The notes beneath the pieces are model-generated. The model saw only the letters and a list, made by a program, of their open reading frames with translations. It made no database searches and had not been told where the DNA came from. Shown here one piece after another: positions 25,020 through 34,191 of a stretch of 64,000 bases of DNA; position 1 is the first letter of the stretch; each line of letters opens with the position of its first letter. The stretch spans positions 59,988 to 123,987 of the forward strand of contig VTPC01008100.1 of assembly GCA_011009095.1 (NCBI GenBank), read 5' to 3'. The stretch comes from Ignelater luminosus (taxonomy: Eukaryota > Arthropoda > Insecta > Coleoptera > Elateridae). A program made the translations under genes and the position numbers.

Positions 25020-26946
25020 TCAATTTTTTACTTTGGCCTCATGGTGTAATCTAACTTTTAAATATACAGTACCTAGAATACGAATTAATTGAATACGGCG
25101 ATTGTCTAATAAATCTTGGACTAAAATGTGATCTTGCATAACTTTATTCGAAAAAATTTTATCAATATTTTTTCTAAATAGCTGCAAAATCAAATGGTCT
25201 GCTATTTAGCCTTTTTTATATACAGCATTATTTTCTTTTATTAGAACCTCTAATAATTTGCATATTTCAATCACTTCTTTGCTGGGTATAACTAATTTTC
25301 CCCATTTTTTTAAATTTAACAAAGCAGAATTGCTGTGCTCTGTAGTTAGTAAGCCTTCACAGGTACTGCATTTGATCTTTTTAATAATTTGTTTAACAAC
25401 AAACCCTGCAATATAACCAATCACATGCTCCTTGTAAAGTGATAACTTGACATCATTGTAGCAGTAATTGTGATCACCTTCAGCAATTATAATACTATTA
25501 ATGTCATCTATTAAAGAATCCTTAGTAGCAATTCTTGTACCGACATACAAAAGTTGTGTGGCATCCATTGGCATGCAATTACCATTTTTAGCTTTAATTT
25601 GATGTTGCCCTAACAGCCTCCTGTAAGCATTCTGGAACTGCAATAGAGAAGGATTATTGTTAAAGCCTCCTCGTTGTCTAATCACACAAAAAAACATTTC
25701 GATGTGATCTTGACTTAATTTATAGCTTAAGATAAAGCTTAAATAATTTGTCATAACCAAATCTTTATATAAGTTTAATAAGCTTCTTAAACTAATAATG
25801 AATCCTAAGAAGCCTGTTTTTCGATTTGATTCAATTATGAGTTTTCCATGATTATCTCATAATCAATGTATACTTTTACTTTTTCCTTAATAAGTTCAAA
25901 ATTTCTTGAACATAATCCACGATTTAATTCGCGTTTGGAAGCTAAATGCTTTGCATTTAATATGTCAAACACATCATTCATTACCAAGCAGAAATTGGCA
26001 GTTGCTTGACAATTCTGGAACCTTTCTATATTTAACTCTTTACAGAAAAGCAGAGCAGTAGAAACACTTCTACTTAGTGTTTGTACTGCCAATGACACTT
26101 TCATTTTTTCATTTTGAAACTTTATATGTCTGGCAGTTAATTTTGTGCCAGCTTGCAAGCCTTCCCGTGCTTGTAATTTTTCGATTCCCTCGATATACTT
26201 CCATTCAATTGGATTGCCATTTGGATCATATAGTATGTTCCTGTCCCCTAAAGTGTTTCTCACTAGCTTTACCATATGACACGCATCCCAGAATGTATGA
26301 ACTTCCATATTATTAAATTGGAAAGACGGCTTTAGGTCAGGGAATTGGTACTGAGTACCTAATTCATTGCACATGGCAATATTTACAGCAGCCCCATCAA
26401 AAGTAATGGATCTACATTGACATCCAGATTCTTCAATTAACTGGAGGCATTTTAGCAGATTAGCTCTTTCCGGGACTGTAAGGCTTTTAATTAGGAAATA
26501 TCCTAAAGGTAATGTCCAATAGGATCCTAATGAAACTCCCATAAACTCGCTTCATCTTTATTATCATGATCTCCATCATGTTCACTGCCCATTCCTAGAT
26601 CAACATAACCATAAAACCGTCCATTGGAATACTCAACTAACTCTCTAATTGACATTTTCTCTATGACCAAATTAATTATTATATTTTTATCTTGTTTCAC
26701 CTGCATTTTTAAAGCATTAAAGCTTTCTTTTGAAAATCCTGGTGATCCATCTATAACCATGTACCACTCTCGAAGTGTGTCTGGATGGGGCAATAAATTA
26801 TTAAATTCCTCACGTACAAAATTGTATGCCCGGGGTGAATAATAATGAAGAGTTAGAGCAAAAGCTCGTAACTCAGGTGTAAATTTGGCATTTCTTGCCA
26901 CAAGTTGCCTCTCTAAAATATTCTTTAGTGAATCTGGGGTACTATC

Positions 26947-27010
26947 CTGAAAATGCAATATGCTGTTAATTTATTATCTTTTTTATAATTGTTATATTAT
27001 TTAGAAATAC
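26947..27010 (-). other. Spliceosomal intron in the P-element gene
   Basis: The 64-bp intron begins GTATTTC and ends TTTTCAG on the minus strand. Removing it joins AAIM to DSTPDSLKNILERQ in phase 0, which restores the family sequence. Confidence 0.85.
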
Positions 27011-27306
27011 CATAATAGCTGCTGAAGCTTCATCTGACAACAGCCGTCTTTGTTTAAGATCTTCCACTAAATCTTTTAGGGATAAAATCTGCTTTTCTAG
27101 TTTTTTCTTATCTTCATTTAATATTTTGCATTTCTTCTTCTGTTGTGTCACTACTTGTTTAACAAATTCCAAATTGCGTTTAGCTTTTCTTGGTGTTGAG
27201 AAGTGATCTGGTCTCAAATTACCAACATACCGAGGGGTTTTAGGGCTCAGACTTGATTTGGTATTTTCTGGTAATTGTTTAATGCCCTCATCTTGATTTC
27301 TTGAAT

Positions 27307-27385
27307 CTACAAAACATGTATAATAAAATCCTAAAGAAAACTGGTATATCTCAACCAATGATTTACAGTAAAATGTCTTAATTAC
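27307..27385 (-). other. Spliceosomal intron in the P-element gene
   Basis: The 79-bp intron begins GTAATTAAG and ends TTTTGTAG on the minus strand. Removal joins the THAP exon (ending SLST) to DSRNQDEGIKQL in phase 1 without a frame break. Confidence 0.85.
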
Positions 27386-27719
27386 CTGTGCTTAAACTTG
27401 TATTAGTATCAATTATGCTACTTTGTGCATTTGGTTGTATAACTGAACAGCTAGGCCCAGAGTCTACTTCCATTTTTTCATCTTTATTGTTTATATTCAA
27501 AGAAGGTGCAGCCTCTTTATGTAAACGTCGTCTTGCTACAATCGTTGGATTGTAATCCAACTCTGAAAAATGCTTAGAACAAATAGTAGAGGAAGCTTTT
27601 AATTGGCATTCCTCCAATTTGCATGCATTAATCCAAGCACGTTGACGATACTTATCTTTAGGAAATCTACAAAGTAAGATTACTATGATATCACGCCTGT
27701 CAATTAATAGATTAAGCAA

Positions 27720-28578
27720 AAATTGTGGACAATGTCCATGTCCACGGCACTTAAGAAAACTCCAGATCCCGATTCTCCAATATGCTCATGAGAGCCTCTG
27801 AGAGGTAAATTATTTTCTGCGCAGAACAAAATTATGCTAGTGCACACTTTTAAAATATGTCTCCACTTTTTTGTTTCTTGATCAATAGCCTTTTGCAAAG
27901 ACCCATCTATTGTGGTCTTATTTTTTATTTGCTGTTCAAGCGTTTTCCACTTAATACAATTTTCTCTATGAAATGTAGAGTTTTCGCGCTCAGGGATGCG
28001 TGGACTTAAATGACGCCAATCATTAAAACTTTTTGTACATCAGCAAGTGCTGGCCTTGTCTGCTTAGTCGAGGAAGAACCGAAAAGTATACACGGGAAAC
28101 AAAATATTGCTTCTCTCTTTTTACTGTACATCAATCATAGCCTGGGTACCATCTCGCCGTTGCTCATCTTTTTTGTAAACCAATGCTCATGAAATTTTCG
28201 TCCTGCGTCTTCACCTTCAGTTAAATAAATATTTTTACTACCTTTTCCTTGATCAGGACCTTTCTCGACAAGAAAACAACGAACGGGGTCAGTTATGGAT
28301 AACCATGAAATAGGATCGTTTGTATCTAATTGGGTCTTATCAATTGCAGCTGTTTCTACAGTTTGAATTTCAGAACTTGGACTAATGTTTAGCAAAGTCA
28401 TGTCTTCATTTTCTCTTTCTAAATTGGTTCCAGTTCCAGATATACCAGGTACATCATCTTCCTGACTATTTTCTGCCTGTGTCCATTTTCTTAATGAATT
28501 TTCCAATTTTTTGGATTCAATCTCCCTTACGCGTTTTCTTTTTCGAAATTCAAAACCAGATGGACGTTTTTGTGACAT
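27720..28578 (-). pseudogene. hAT (ZMYM1-like) protein, N-terminal part
   Basis: The ATG at 28576-28578 begins MSQKRPSGFEFRKRKR, the usual start of ZMYM1/DUF4371-type hAT proteins. It continues with DPVRCFLVEKGPDQGKGS, then a TTF-type zinc-finger region with FCFPCILFG near residue 160. The next family blocks are DWRHLSPRIPERENSTFHRE and ILFCAENNLPLRGSHEHIGE. There is one Trp-to-stop change near 28130 and one frameshift near 28025. Similarity to hAT stops at about GVFLS, near 27745. From there the same frame runs into MDIVHNFC, next to the THAP domain of the P-element transposase. The catalytic domain and C-terminal dimerisation region expected in a full hAT transposase are absent. Confidence 0.85.
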
Positions 28579-29506
28579 GATGTTAGTTATGGTGTACGTA
28601 CTTAGTTTACGGTAGCCGGCAGATAATATTTCTGAAAGAAGAATCGCGAATTAGCTCTAGTCTAGTATATATTATCAAAACAAAATATGCCACTTAAAAA
28701 TAAATATTACTTACTTAGGAAAGTACATAATCCAAAGTCTGTTGTCAGTTTATAAATCGTACCTAAAAGTCACTTTTATTTATTAACATTATCAGCCTGT
28801 AAATATCCGACTGCTGGGCACAGGCCACCTACTCACTCCCACTGAAGATCAATCTCCCAAAGAATGAAATTTTAACCAAAAACTACAGAGCTAAATAAAA
28901 CTTTCTACACTGAGAGACAGGTTTATTCACCACGAATAAAAACGTGTACTTGGATACTTGGAGAGAGACGTAACATTAAATTTACTACTTAGGTAACATT
29001 AAATGAATTTGTCTCTCAGTGACGTAAAACTCAACAAATCTTCACTCTCACACGCAATTTTACTTTGAATTAATTTTAAAACAATGACAAAACAATATAA
29101 TTGTAGCCGCCGACCCACCGCCCGATATTCGGGGATTCCCCTGATGGCGCGGAATAACGGCCGGAAATCTCCTGGGCCACACTTGCCGTGCGCGTCCTGC
29201 AACTCGCACACGCGGATGCCCATACATTCTGCCCCACTTTCGCACCTCGCTGGCGTTTGTCAGAACGCAACGCCTACAGAAGTTACAGCTCCCGCCACGT
29301 ATGTTATTTGCTTGAAAGAAGAATATATAATATCAGCTGTACGTACTGCTGATAGTAGGGCACATCTACCTACACTGGAGTTACGCGATAAGTAATAGGT
29401 ATTGTACTTTGTATGCTACTGACTGCCATGCATGACCCAAAAGTTGGTTCTGTTAATTCTGGATATGGTAATTTCTGCCCTGTGCCTGGGCACCGCTGGC
29501 AGCACC
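28579..29506 (-). promoter_or_regulatory. 5' leader of composite element with GC-rich block
   Basis: This region lies between the hAT start codon and the right terminal repeat. The block at 29106-29300 is strikingly GC- and CpG-rich against the AT-rich background, and shows overlapping ORFs in all minus-strand frames as expected from composition. It could be the element's promoter region. Near 28795-28840 is a block resembling ACTGCTGGGCACAGGCC, which I recall as part of a very common repeat tail in Lepidoptera and other insects, so another small insertion may lie here. No promoter motif was identified directly. Confidence 0.35.
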
Positions 29507-29521
29507 CTAGTTACGGTACTG
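29507..29521 (-). repeat. Right terminal inverted repeat of composite element
   Basis: This is the reverse complement of CAGTACCGTAACTAG, the partner of 23809-23823. Confidence 0.65.
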
Positions 29522-30311
29522 CTCGTTTTGAAATATTTAAGCTATAGTCTCACAAATTAGAAGATAAGAAAGGTGGATTGTTAGGTTTTCCAGGTATGTT
29601 TTCAAGTTTCCAGACAAACATTGAAAGGTGGGATTTGAGTCGGGAGATCGTTTGTTTTAAGAGGTGTCGAATAAATGATGTAATTTCAGTAGGAAATATT
29701 ATTACTGAGTCATCGACAAATAACGTTTGCTTTAATCGCAGAAGCAAAAGTAAAGCCATTTAAATCAACATCAGTGGTAGATACTTTTTCAAAATGATCA
29801 AATAAAGTTTGGTAAACATGTATTAAGGAGTAAACTAGGATCTTGAGAAATCAATGTTCCATTTGAAGGGAAACAGATTACAACTATTATAATCTCGTTA
29901 GTTAAATATAAATAGTTTAACAGTATAAATTTTAAGAAACTCAGTTATTATCTTTTGAATTATAATTGTGTTCTATTTTCTCAATAATAAATGATCAAGA
30001 CAGATTGTCAGAATCATTTGGAAAAGGTATCTGTAATAGGCTGTGATAAGAATAATTTAATTTGTTCAGTAGATGGTGTGATTACATTCAAATTCCGATG
30101 AAAAACTTTATTGACTTGTTTAGAAAGTACACAACGCACACAATACCGCGACCGCAATGAAATAAAACTTCTTTATCTTATAACTTTTTCAAATTTAATT
30201 ATTAGAAATTGGTTAATTCGAAACCCTAACAATACGTCAATGTCACTTTGTCACTTTTTCAGTTTACGCTGCACAAAGCTTAATCGTTACTATATTTAAA
30301 TATCAATGATT
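29522..30311. other. No gene seen
   Basis: Two antisense-overlapping ORFs (29550-29759 and 29578-29763) show no recognisable motif. The rest is AT-rich. Confidence 0.5.
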
Positions 30312-30317
30312 TTTATT
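30312..30317 (-). terminator. Poly(A) signal of the KGD4-like gene
   Basis: AATAAA on the minus strand lies about 62 bases downstream of the stop codon of the gene at 30379-30684, a normal distance for 3'-end formation. Confidence 0.5.
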
Positions 30318-30378
30318 TATCTAATATTCAGAGTATCAGCTACAAAAAGAAGAGAATTGTGATATGAAACAACGCTAC

Positions 30379-30684
30379 TTAAGTAAATGTTTTTGTAGCT
30401 CCACCACTATTGATACATTCAATTTCAGTTTCGTTGAGTAATGTTCTTTGCAGACGCAAGGGCAGTTGGAAGTCATATATAACTCCAGCTCGCAAGGGTT
30501 CTAACATTTGGCCTGCCATTGGATTGTTCAGTACTTGTTTTTTCTTAGCTACATATGCTGGTGCAGGACATGTGCCTGGAGGTGCTCGTTTCTTTTTTCC
30601 ATATCTAAATTTGACCGTTGGCACACGTTTAGCGTAGCTGCGAATTATGTTCACTATGGGCACTAATGGTAATACTTTAAACAT
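30379..30684 (-). CDS. KGD4/MRPS36-like mitochondrial protein
   Basis: This 101-residue basic protein matches the length of the animal KGD4 (MRPS36) family, the adaptor that holds the E3 subunit in the mitochondrial 2-oxoglutarate dehydrogenase complex and was earlier described as a small mitoribosomal protein. The N-terminus (MFKVLPLVPIVNIIRSYAKR) lacks acidic residues and suits a mitochondrial presequence. RVPTVKFRYGKK corresponds to the conserved VPLIKFR motif. The C-terminal LPLRLQRTLLNETEIECIN followed by SGGA matches the family's LPxRYRRxxLxxEEIExIxxGGA. The ORF is complete, single-exon, and followed by a poly(A) signal. I see no poly(A) tract that would mark a retrocopy, but cannot exclude one. 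Confidence 0.75.
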   Translation of the reverse strand: MFKVLPLVPIVNIIRSYAKRVPTVKFRYGKKKRAPPGTCPAPAYVAKKKQVLNNPMAGQMLEPLRAGVIYDFQLPLRLQRTLLNETEIECINSGGATKTFT

Positions 30685-31690
30685 TTAAATTTTGCTTGCA
30701 ATATTTTTGGTTTAATGTTGCATATGTTGAATGTCATATTTTTGACTAGATGTTACTACGATTAATAATTGGAGGTTATCATGAACACTTTTGCAAACAA
30801 GTGCAATGCAAAATATTTTTAAGAAACTTTCCTAAAATATTTTAGATAACATACAAGATCAAAGTCTTTTTGGCTTTAGTCATAAAAAGTATTTTTGTGT
30901 TTCGCTTTGCAAGTTAAATATTATAAATCAAATTAAGCAAATACGATGGTTCTTTGAACTCAGTAAAATTGCAAAGAATACCTGCACCAAAAGTAATAAC
31001 AGAAAATGAGATCTTGTTCAACAGAAGCTTACTAAGTGCAAAAATACATGGAGGAAATTTAGTGGCATTACATGCTAACGAATATAAAAACATAATGTGA
31101 ATTAGGTGTTATTGAAAGTATTCAGTATCTTAAAACTATAACAATCAACACTAAGCATGCTTCCTCCTATCTGATTTTCCTTTTTTAAAAATCAAATCTA
31201 CTTTCGACTATATTCAGATTGAAAGGCGAAACTTACCTAACAACAGGGGGGTTAATTAATTGTAGTAAGACTTTCAGCAGTGACCCTCGAGATAACGTAT
31301 GGTCTTAATTCTTTAAATGATTTAAACAACAATTTTCCATTAATTTTAAAAACTCTTAGAAAATATAAAAAATTTAAAATAAACAGGACCAATGAGACGA
31401 CTGGCCCAGGGCACACAGATGTGGGGGTATATTCTCAAGAAGTAAAATAATAACCTCAGAGGACGCCGACAGAATTCCATCTAATATCTTGCATATGTTA
31501 TCATTCAACTCTGTAACAAAAGACGGGCTCAGAAGAAAAACTAATCACCAACTTAGGAGAATCGACTTTTTGTTTTTGGACATACTCTTTTGGTATTTTT
31601 CTTCTTAAGTATTACATGAGATACCTACGTACTGCAAAATACCTGCTGTGTTTTATTTTGTCGCATTCTTATAGTTCGCTTATTTATTAC
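30685..31690. other. No gene seen
   Basis: AT-rich upstream region of the KGD4-like gene. No further ORF or repeat was recognised. Confidence 0.5.
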
Positions 31691-31693
31691 TAC

Positions 31694-31775
31694 TGCATTG
31701 TGCTGGTGGCTCAGTGTACCAAATGGTTAATCACGAACCAACAGTCTTGAGTTCGAGCTTCCACAAGACTATGTA
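31694..31775 (+). repeat. tRNA-derived SINE head (possible)
   Basis: GGTGGCTCAGTGTACC resembles an RNA polymerase III A box and, about 45 bases on, GAGTTCGAGCTTCC resembles a B box. The flanking bases do not pair into an acceptor stem, so this is not a functional tRNA. A run of A follows at about 31783. A weaker similar pair occurs at about 35732-35790. Confidence 0.35.
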
Positions 31776-32869
31776 ACTCTGAAAAAAAAGACAAATAGCA
31801 ACGACATTGCAAGAATATGACTGTAATATTCCGGAAAATGATTTTTTTATTTCATATGTAATGAATGAGATTGAGTGAAACTGCAAATTTCATTTGTTAT
31901 GTATTCAGCAAGCAGAGTGACGTCAGATTTGTTTGATTAATTAGATATATTTGACGAGTTTGAATAATTGGCGTCATTAAGACGTCATTTTTTTCTGTAT
32001 ATTGATTATCAAAAGTTCAAAGATCTTAATGTGACTTCCTTGAACTGTGACGTTTTGACGTTTTTTCAAACGTGAACTAATGACCAATGCTTGCCGGATA
32101 CTTTTTAATATTTCGCAAATTTCAAACCGGAAACCACGATGATTTGTCTTCGCAAAGATAGAACTTATATAAAATCTGCTTAAAATATTTTCAGATGAGA
32201 TTTGTGTGTTTGTTTTCAGTGCAGCAATACATCTGCATGAAGTAATTACATACAAATGTAGTTTTGATATAAATTTTAAATTAAGACCTTAATTAGACCA
32301 AAGCAGGAAATATATTTTATTGCTTTTATACCAATCTCTTACCCGTTTGCTGGTTCTTGTTGGGAATGTTGTTTTGCTAAAGAACGCATAAACAATTTCT
32401 CCCAACTGCTGTAAATGGTTTTTTTCTCTGTTTGCTGTAAACCCTTTGAAAGGGAACCAGAAGAGAGAATCGTTGAAATATTTTCAATAATTCTTGAATT
32501 GGACAGGTATTTTGGTCTTCTCAATACTCATCATCCTTTTATGAGCCATTTGCACTTGTTGAGTAAGTTAAATTATTTCAACCAACAAAGTTTTTCTTAC
32601 TAGCAGTTAATTATTTTACTTTAAGTGGTATAAGTTGGAAGGTTTCTAATACAGCATGGTGAAAGGTGCAAGAAACGCACTAAGTCTAATTACTGTTTGT
32701 ATTTTGCAAGAGTGAAAACAGAGTTGTCTATTCTTTTCTGGTTATTTAAAGAATTATATTTGAAAGAGAAGAATAACAACAGTTTAACAACATTTTGGGA
32801 AATCATGCCTGGTTAGTATACAACTTGCACCAGTTCACAACAAATCCGTTCAAAATGACAATGTCGACT

Positions 32870-33420
32870 TCCACGAGTCACCTGCGGTGGTCAAAGTTGT
32901 GATTGTCTTCTATTACCGTATTAGAAAAGGTAAATATGAATGCGAATAAAACTACGCTCATTAAGGGACCACTTAAGGTAGCCCTAGGTTACTCCATTGA
33001 CTTTCTCAGCAATGTTAAATACAAACACAGGTCGGGCTTTGCTTTCCATTGACTTTTTTTACCGATACATATAAGGTAGAAAGCAAATTCGGACTATCCA
33101 CAGTTTGGAAAATATGAGAGAAATGGATCACCTATGACCAAACAGTCAATCAAAGCAACGCCATCTTGAAATAAATAAAGATACAAACATGGATCGGGTC
33201 CTACCTTCTAATAGATACCTGCGGTGGCTTAAGCTGGGACTTCCTCCTTCTATTAACCTTGTTAATAGAGTGACAGATTCTATGACCGCGTCTTACAATG
33301 GGTCATCTGCAACGGCCTAGGGTCGAGCCTCATCATCCGTTAACTTTCTTAATAAAGCTAAGGTATTCACGAGTTGGAATGAGCCACCCAATAAGCCACC
33401 TGCGGTGGCCCAAGTTCTTA
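32870..33420 (+). repeat. Diverged satellite-like repeat (CCTGCGGTGG boxes)
   Basis: The box CCTGCGGTGG recurs at 32881, 33218 and 33399, followed each time by a similar CAAAGTT/TTAAGCT/CCAAGTT stretch. A second box of the type ACAAACATGGATCGGGTC recurs near 33020, 33185 and, weaker, 33460. The spacings (337 and 181) suggest an old tandem array with a unit of about 170-180 bp. No coding sequence was found. Confidence 0.55.
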
Positions 33421-33448
33421 ATACTAATAATAATAATAATAATAATAA
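33420..33448 (+). repeat. AAT microsatellite
   Basis: A run of about eight TAA/AAT units lies next to the satellite-like repeats. Confidence 0.9.
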
Positions 33449-33449
33449 A

Positions 33450-34191
33450 GATGTTATTACAAGTCGGGTCATCTACTAGAAACAGTTTTTCTGTTTTGTT
33501 TTCTTCACTGTAAAGAAAAAAACACAAACAAGATTCACTTTCTTTTACAAATTTTCCCAATAAATTGTAATGACAAAACGTTACAAAAAACCACTACAGC
33601 TGTGGTTTGATTTAAACAAAAAACAAGAAAGGTAATAAATACATGTTTATAGGTTCAAGGTCGATATTTTTGTGTTTATATAGAAAGGATTAAAGGAATA
33701 CCAAAATAAAAAAATTGATTATTCTAATAATATTTAGAGCACTGTGTAATATTGATGTTGAAATATTACTGTTACTTTTGAGACTTCTTTTCTGTATTTC
33801 TGACAATGATAGTGCTCTTTTGTTAATTCAAAGCATATATAGCACGTAGCAACATCAAAACAATTGTATGTTATTTATCTTATCTACTTGTTTTATTGTT
33901 AGCTTAAAAAACACGGTAATGTTTATTATCAAGAACGTACTCACAATATTTTACTACTTATTTTAATTTGCAACGTTATCCTTATCAGTAGCATATCGAC
34001 AGAATTTAGATTTTAGGTATTTATATATTTTGTTTGTCAGGTCTAAGAAAACCGAATACGGTTCTGATTGAAGCTTATCTCAATATTTTACAAGTACTCT
34101 TATTATATTGGATTGTTAACGTATTTACATACAAGATACACATACAAAATATCAATAACAACAGTATTTTGGCAACTTTTATACAGAAAGA
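33450..34191. promoter_or_regulatory. Upstream region of the GH27 gene
   Basis: No coding sequence was seen. A pyrimidine-rich stretch ending TTTGTCAG at about 34040 could be a 3' splice site, so a 5' untranslated exon may lie upstream. This is an inference from one motif. Confidence 0.3.

Larger units (their letters stand above)
25020..27740 (-). pseudogene. P-element (THAP9-like) transposase, recently broken
   Basis: This encodes a P-element-family transposase with a THAP zinc-finger start (CRFPKDKYRQRAW, then SSTICSKHF), a coiled-coil region, and an RNase H-like core. Core motifs include GRFYGYVDLG, RSITFDGAAVN, FWDACHMVKLVRNTL and DHIEMFFCVIRQRGGFNNNP, and the protein ends IRILGTVYLKVRLHHEAKVKN. 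Coding blocks are 27386-27740, 27011-27306 and 25020-26946. The two introns (27307-27385 and 26947-27010) have GT-AG ends and join the frame exactly. Breaks are single-base frameshifts near 26540 and 25845, one in-frame TAA at 25204-25206, and an unclear first part of the THAP domain around 27690-27720, where the second zinc Cys is not visible. The low number of breaks suggests a young copy or sequence errors. Confidence 0.88.
23809..29521 (-). mobile_element. Composite hAT/P-element transposon
   Basis: The 5.7-kb interval begins CAGTGCCGTAACTAG (23809-23823) and ends with the reverse complement of CAGTACCGTAACTAG (29507-29521). These 15-base ends differ by one base and resemble hAT termini of the CAGTGGCGTAACTA type. 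The adjacent 8-mers CTCCTGTG and CTCGTTTT agree at 5 of 8 positions, so the target duplication is weak. On the minus strand it contains, in order, a CpG-rich leader, the N-terminal part of a hAT protein, then a THAP/P-element transposase. No hAT C-terminus lies between the P part and the left end. P elements also make 8-bp duplications, so the termini alone do not prove hAT origin. Confidence 0.65.

Noticed and set aside
25160..25210. A possible 42-base GT-AG intron near the end of the P-element gene
   Set aside because: It is too short for normal splicing and its length is a multiple of three. The region translates sensibly through it apart from one TAA, so a simple nonsense mutation is the better explanation.
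31694..31775. A functional tRNA gene
   Set aside because: A- and B-box-like strings are present, but no acceptor stem or clear anticodon arm forms.
33420..33448. CRISPR-like or regulatory repeat
   Set aside because: It is a plain AAT microsatellite, and the window is eukaryotic.
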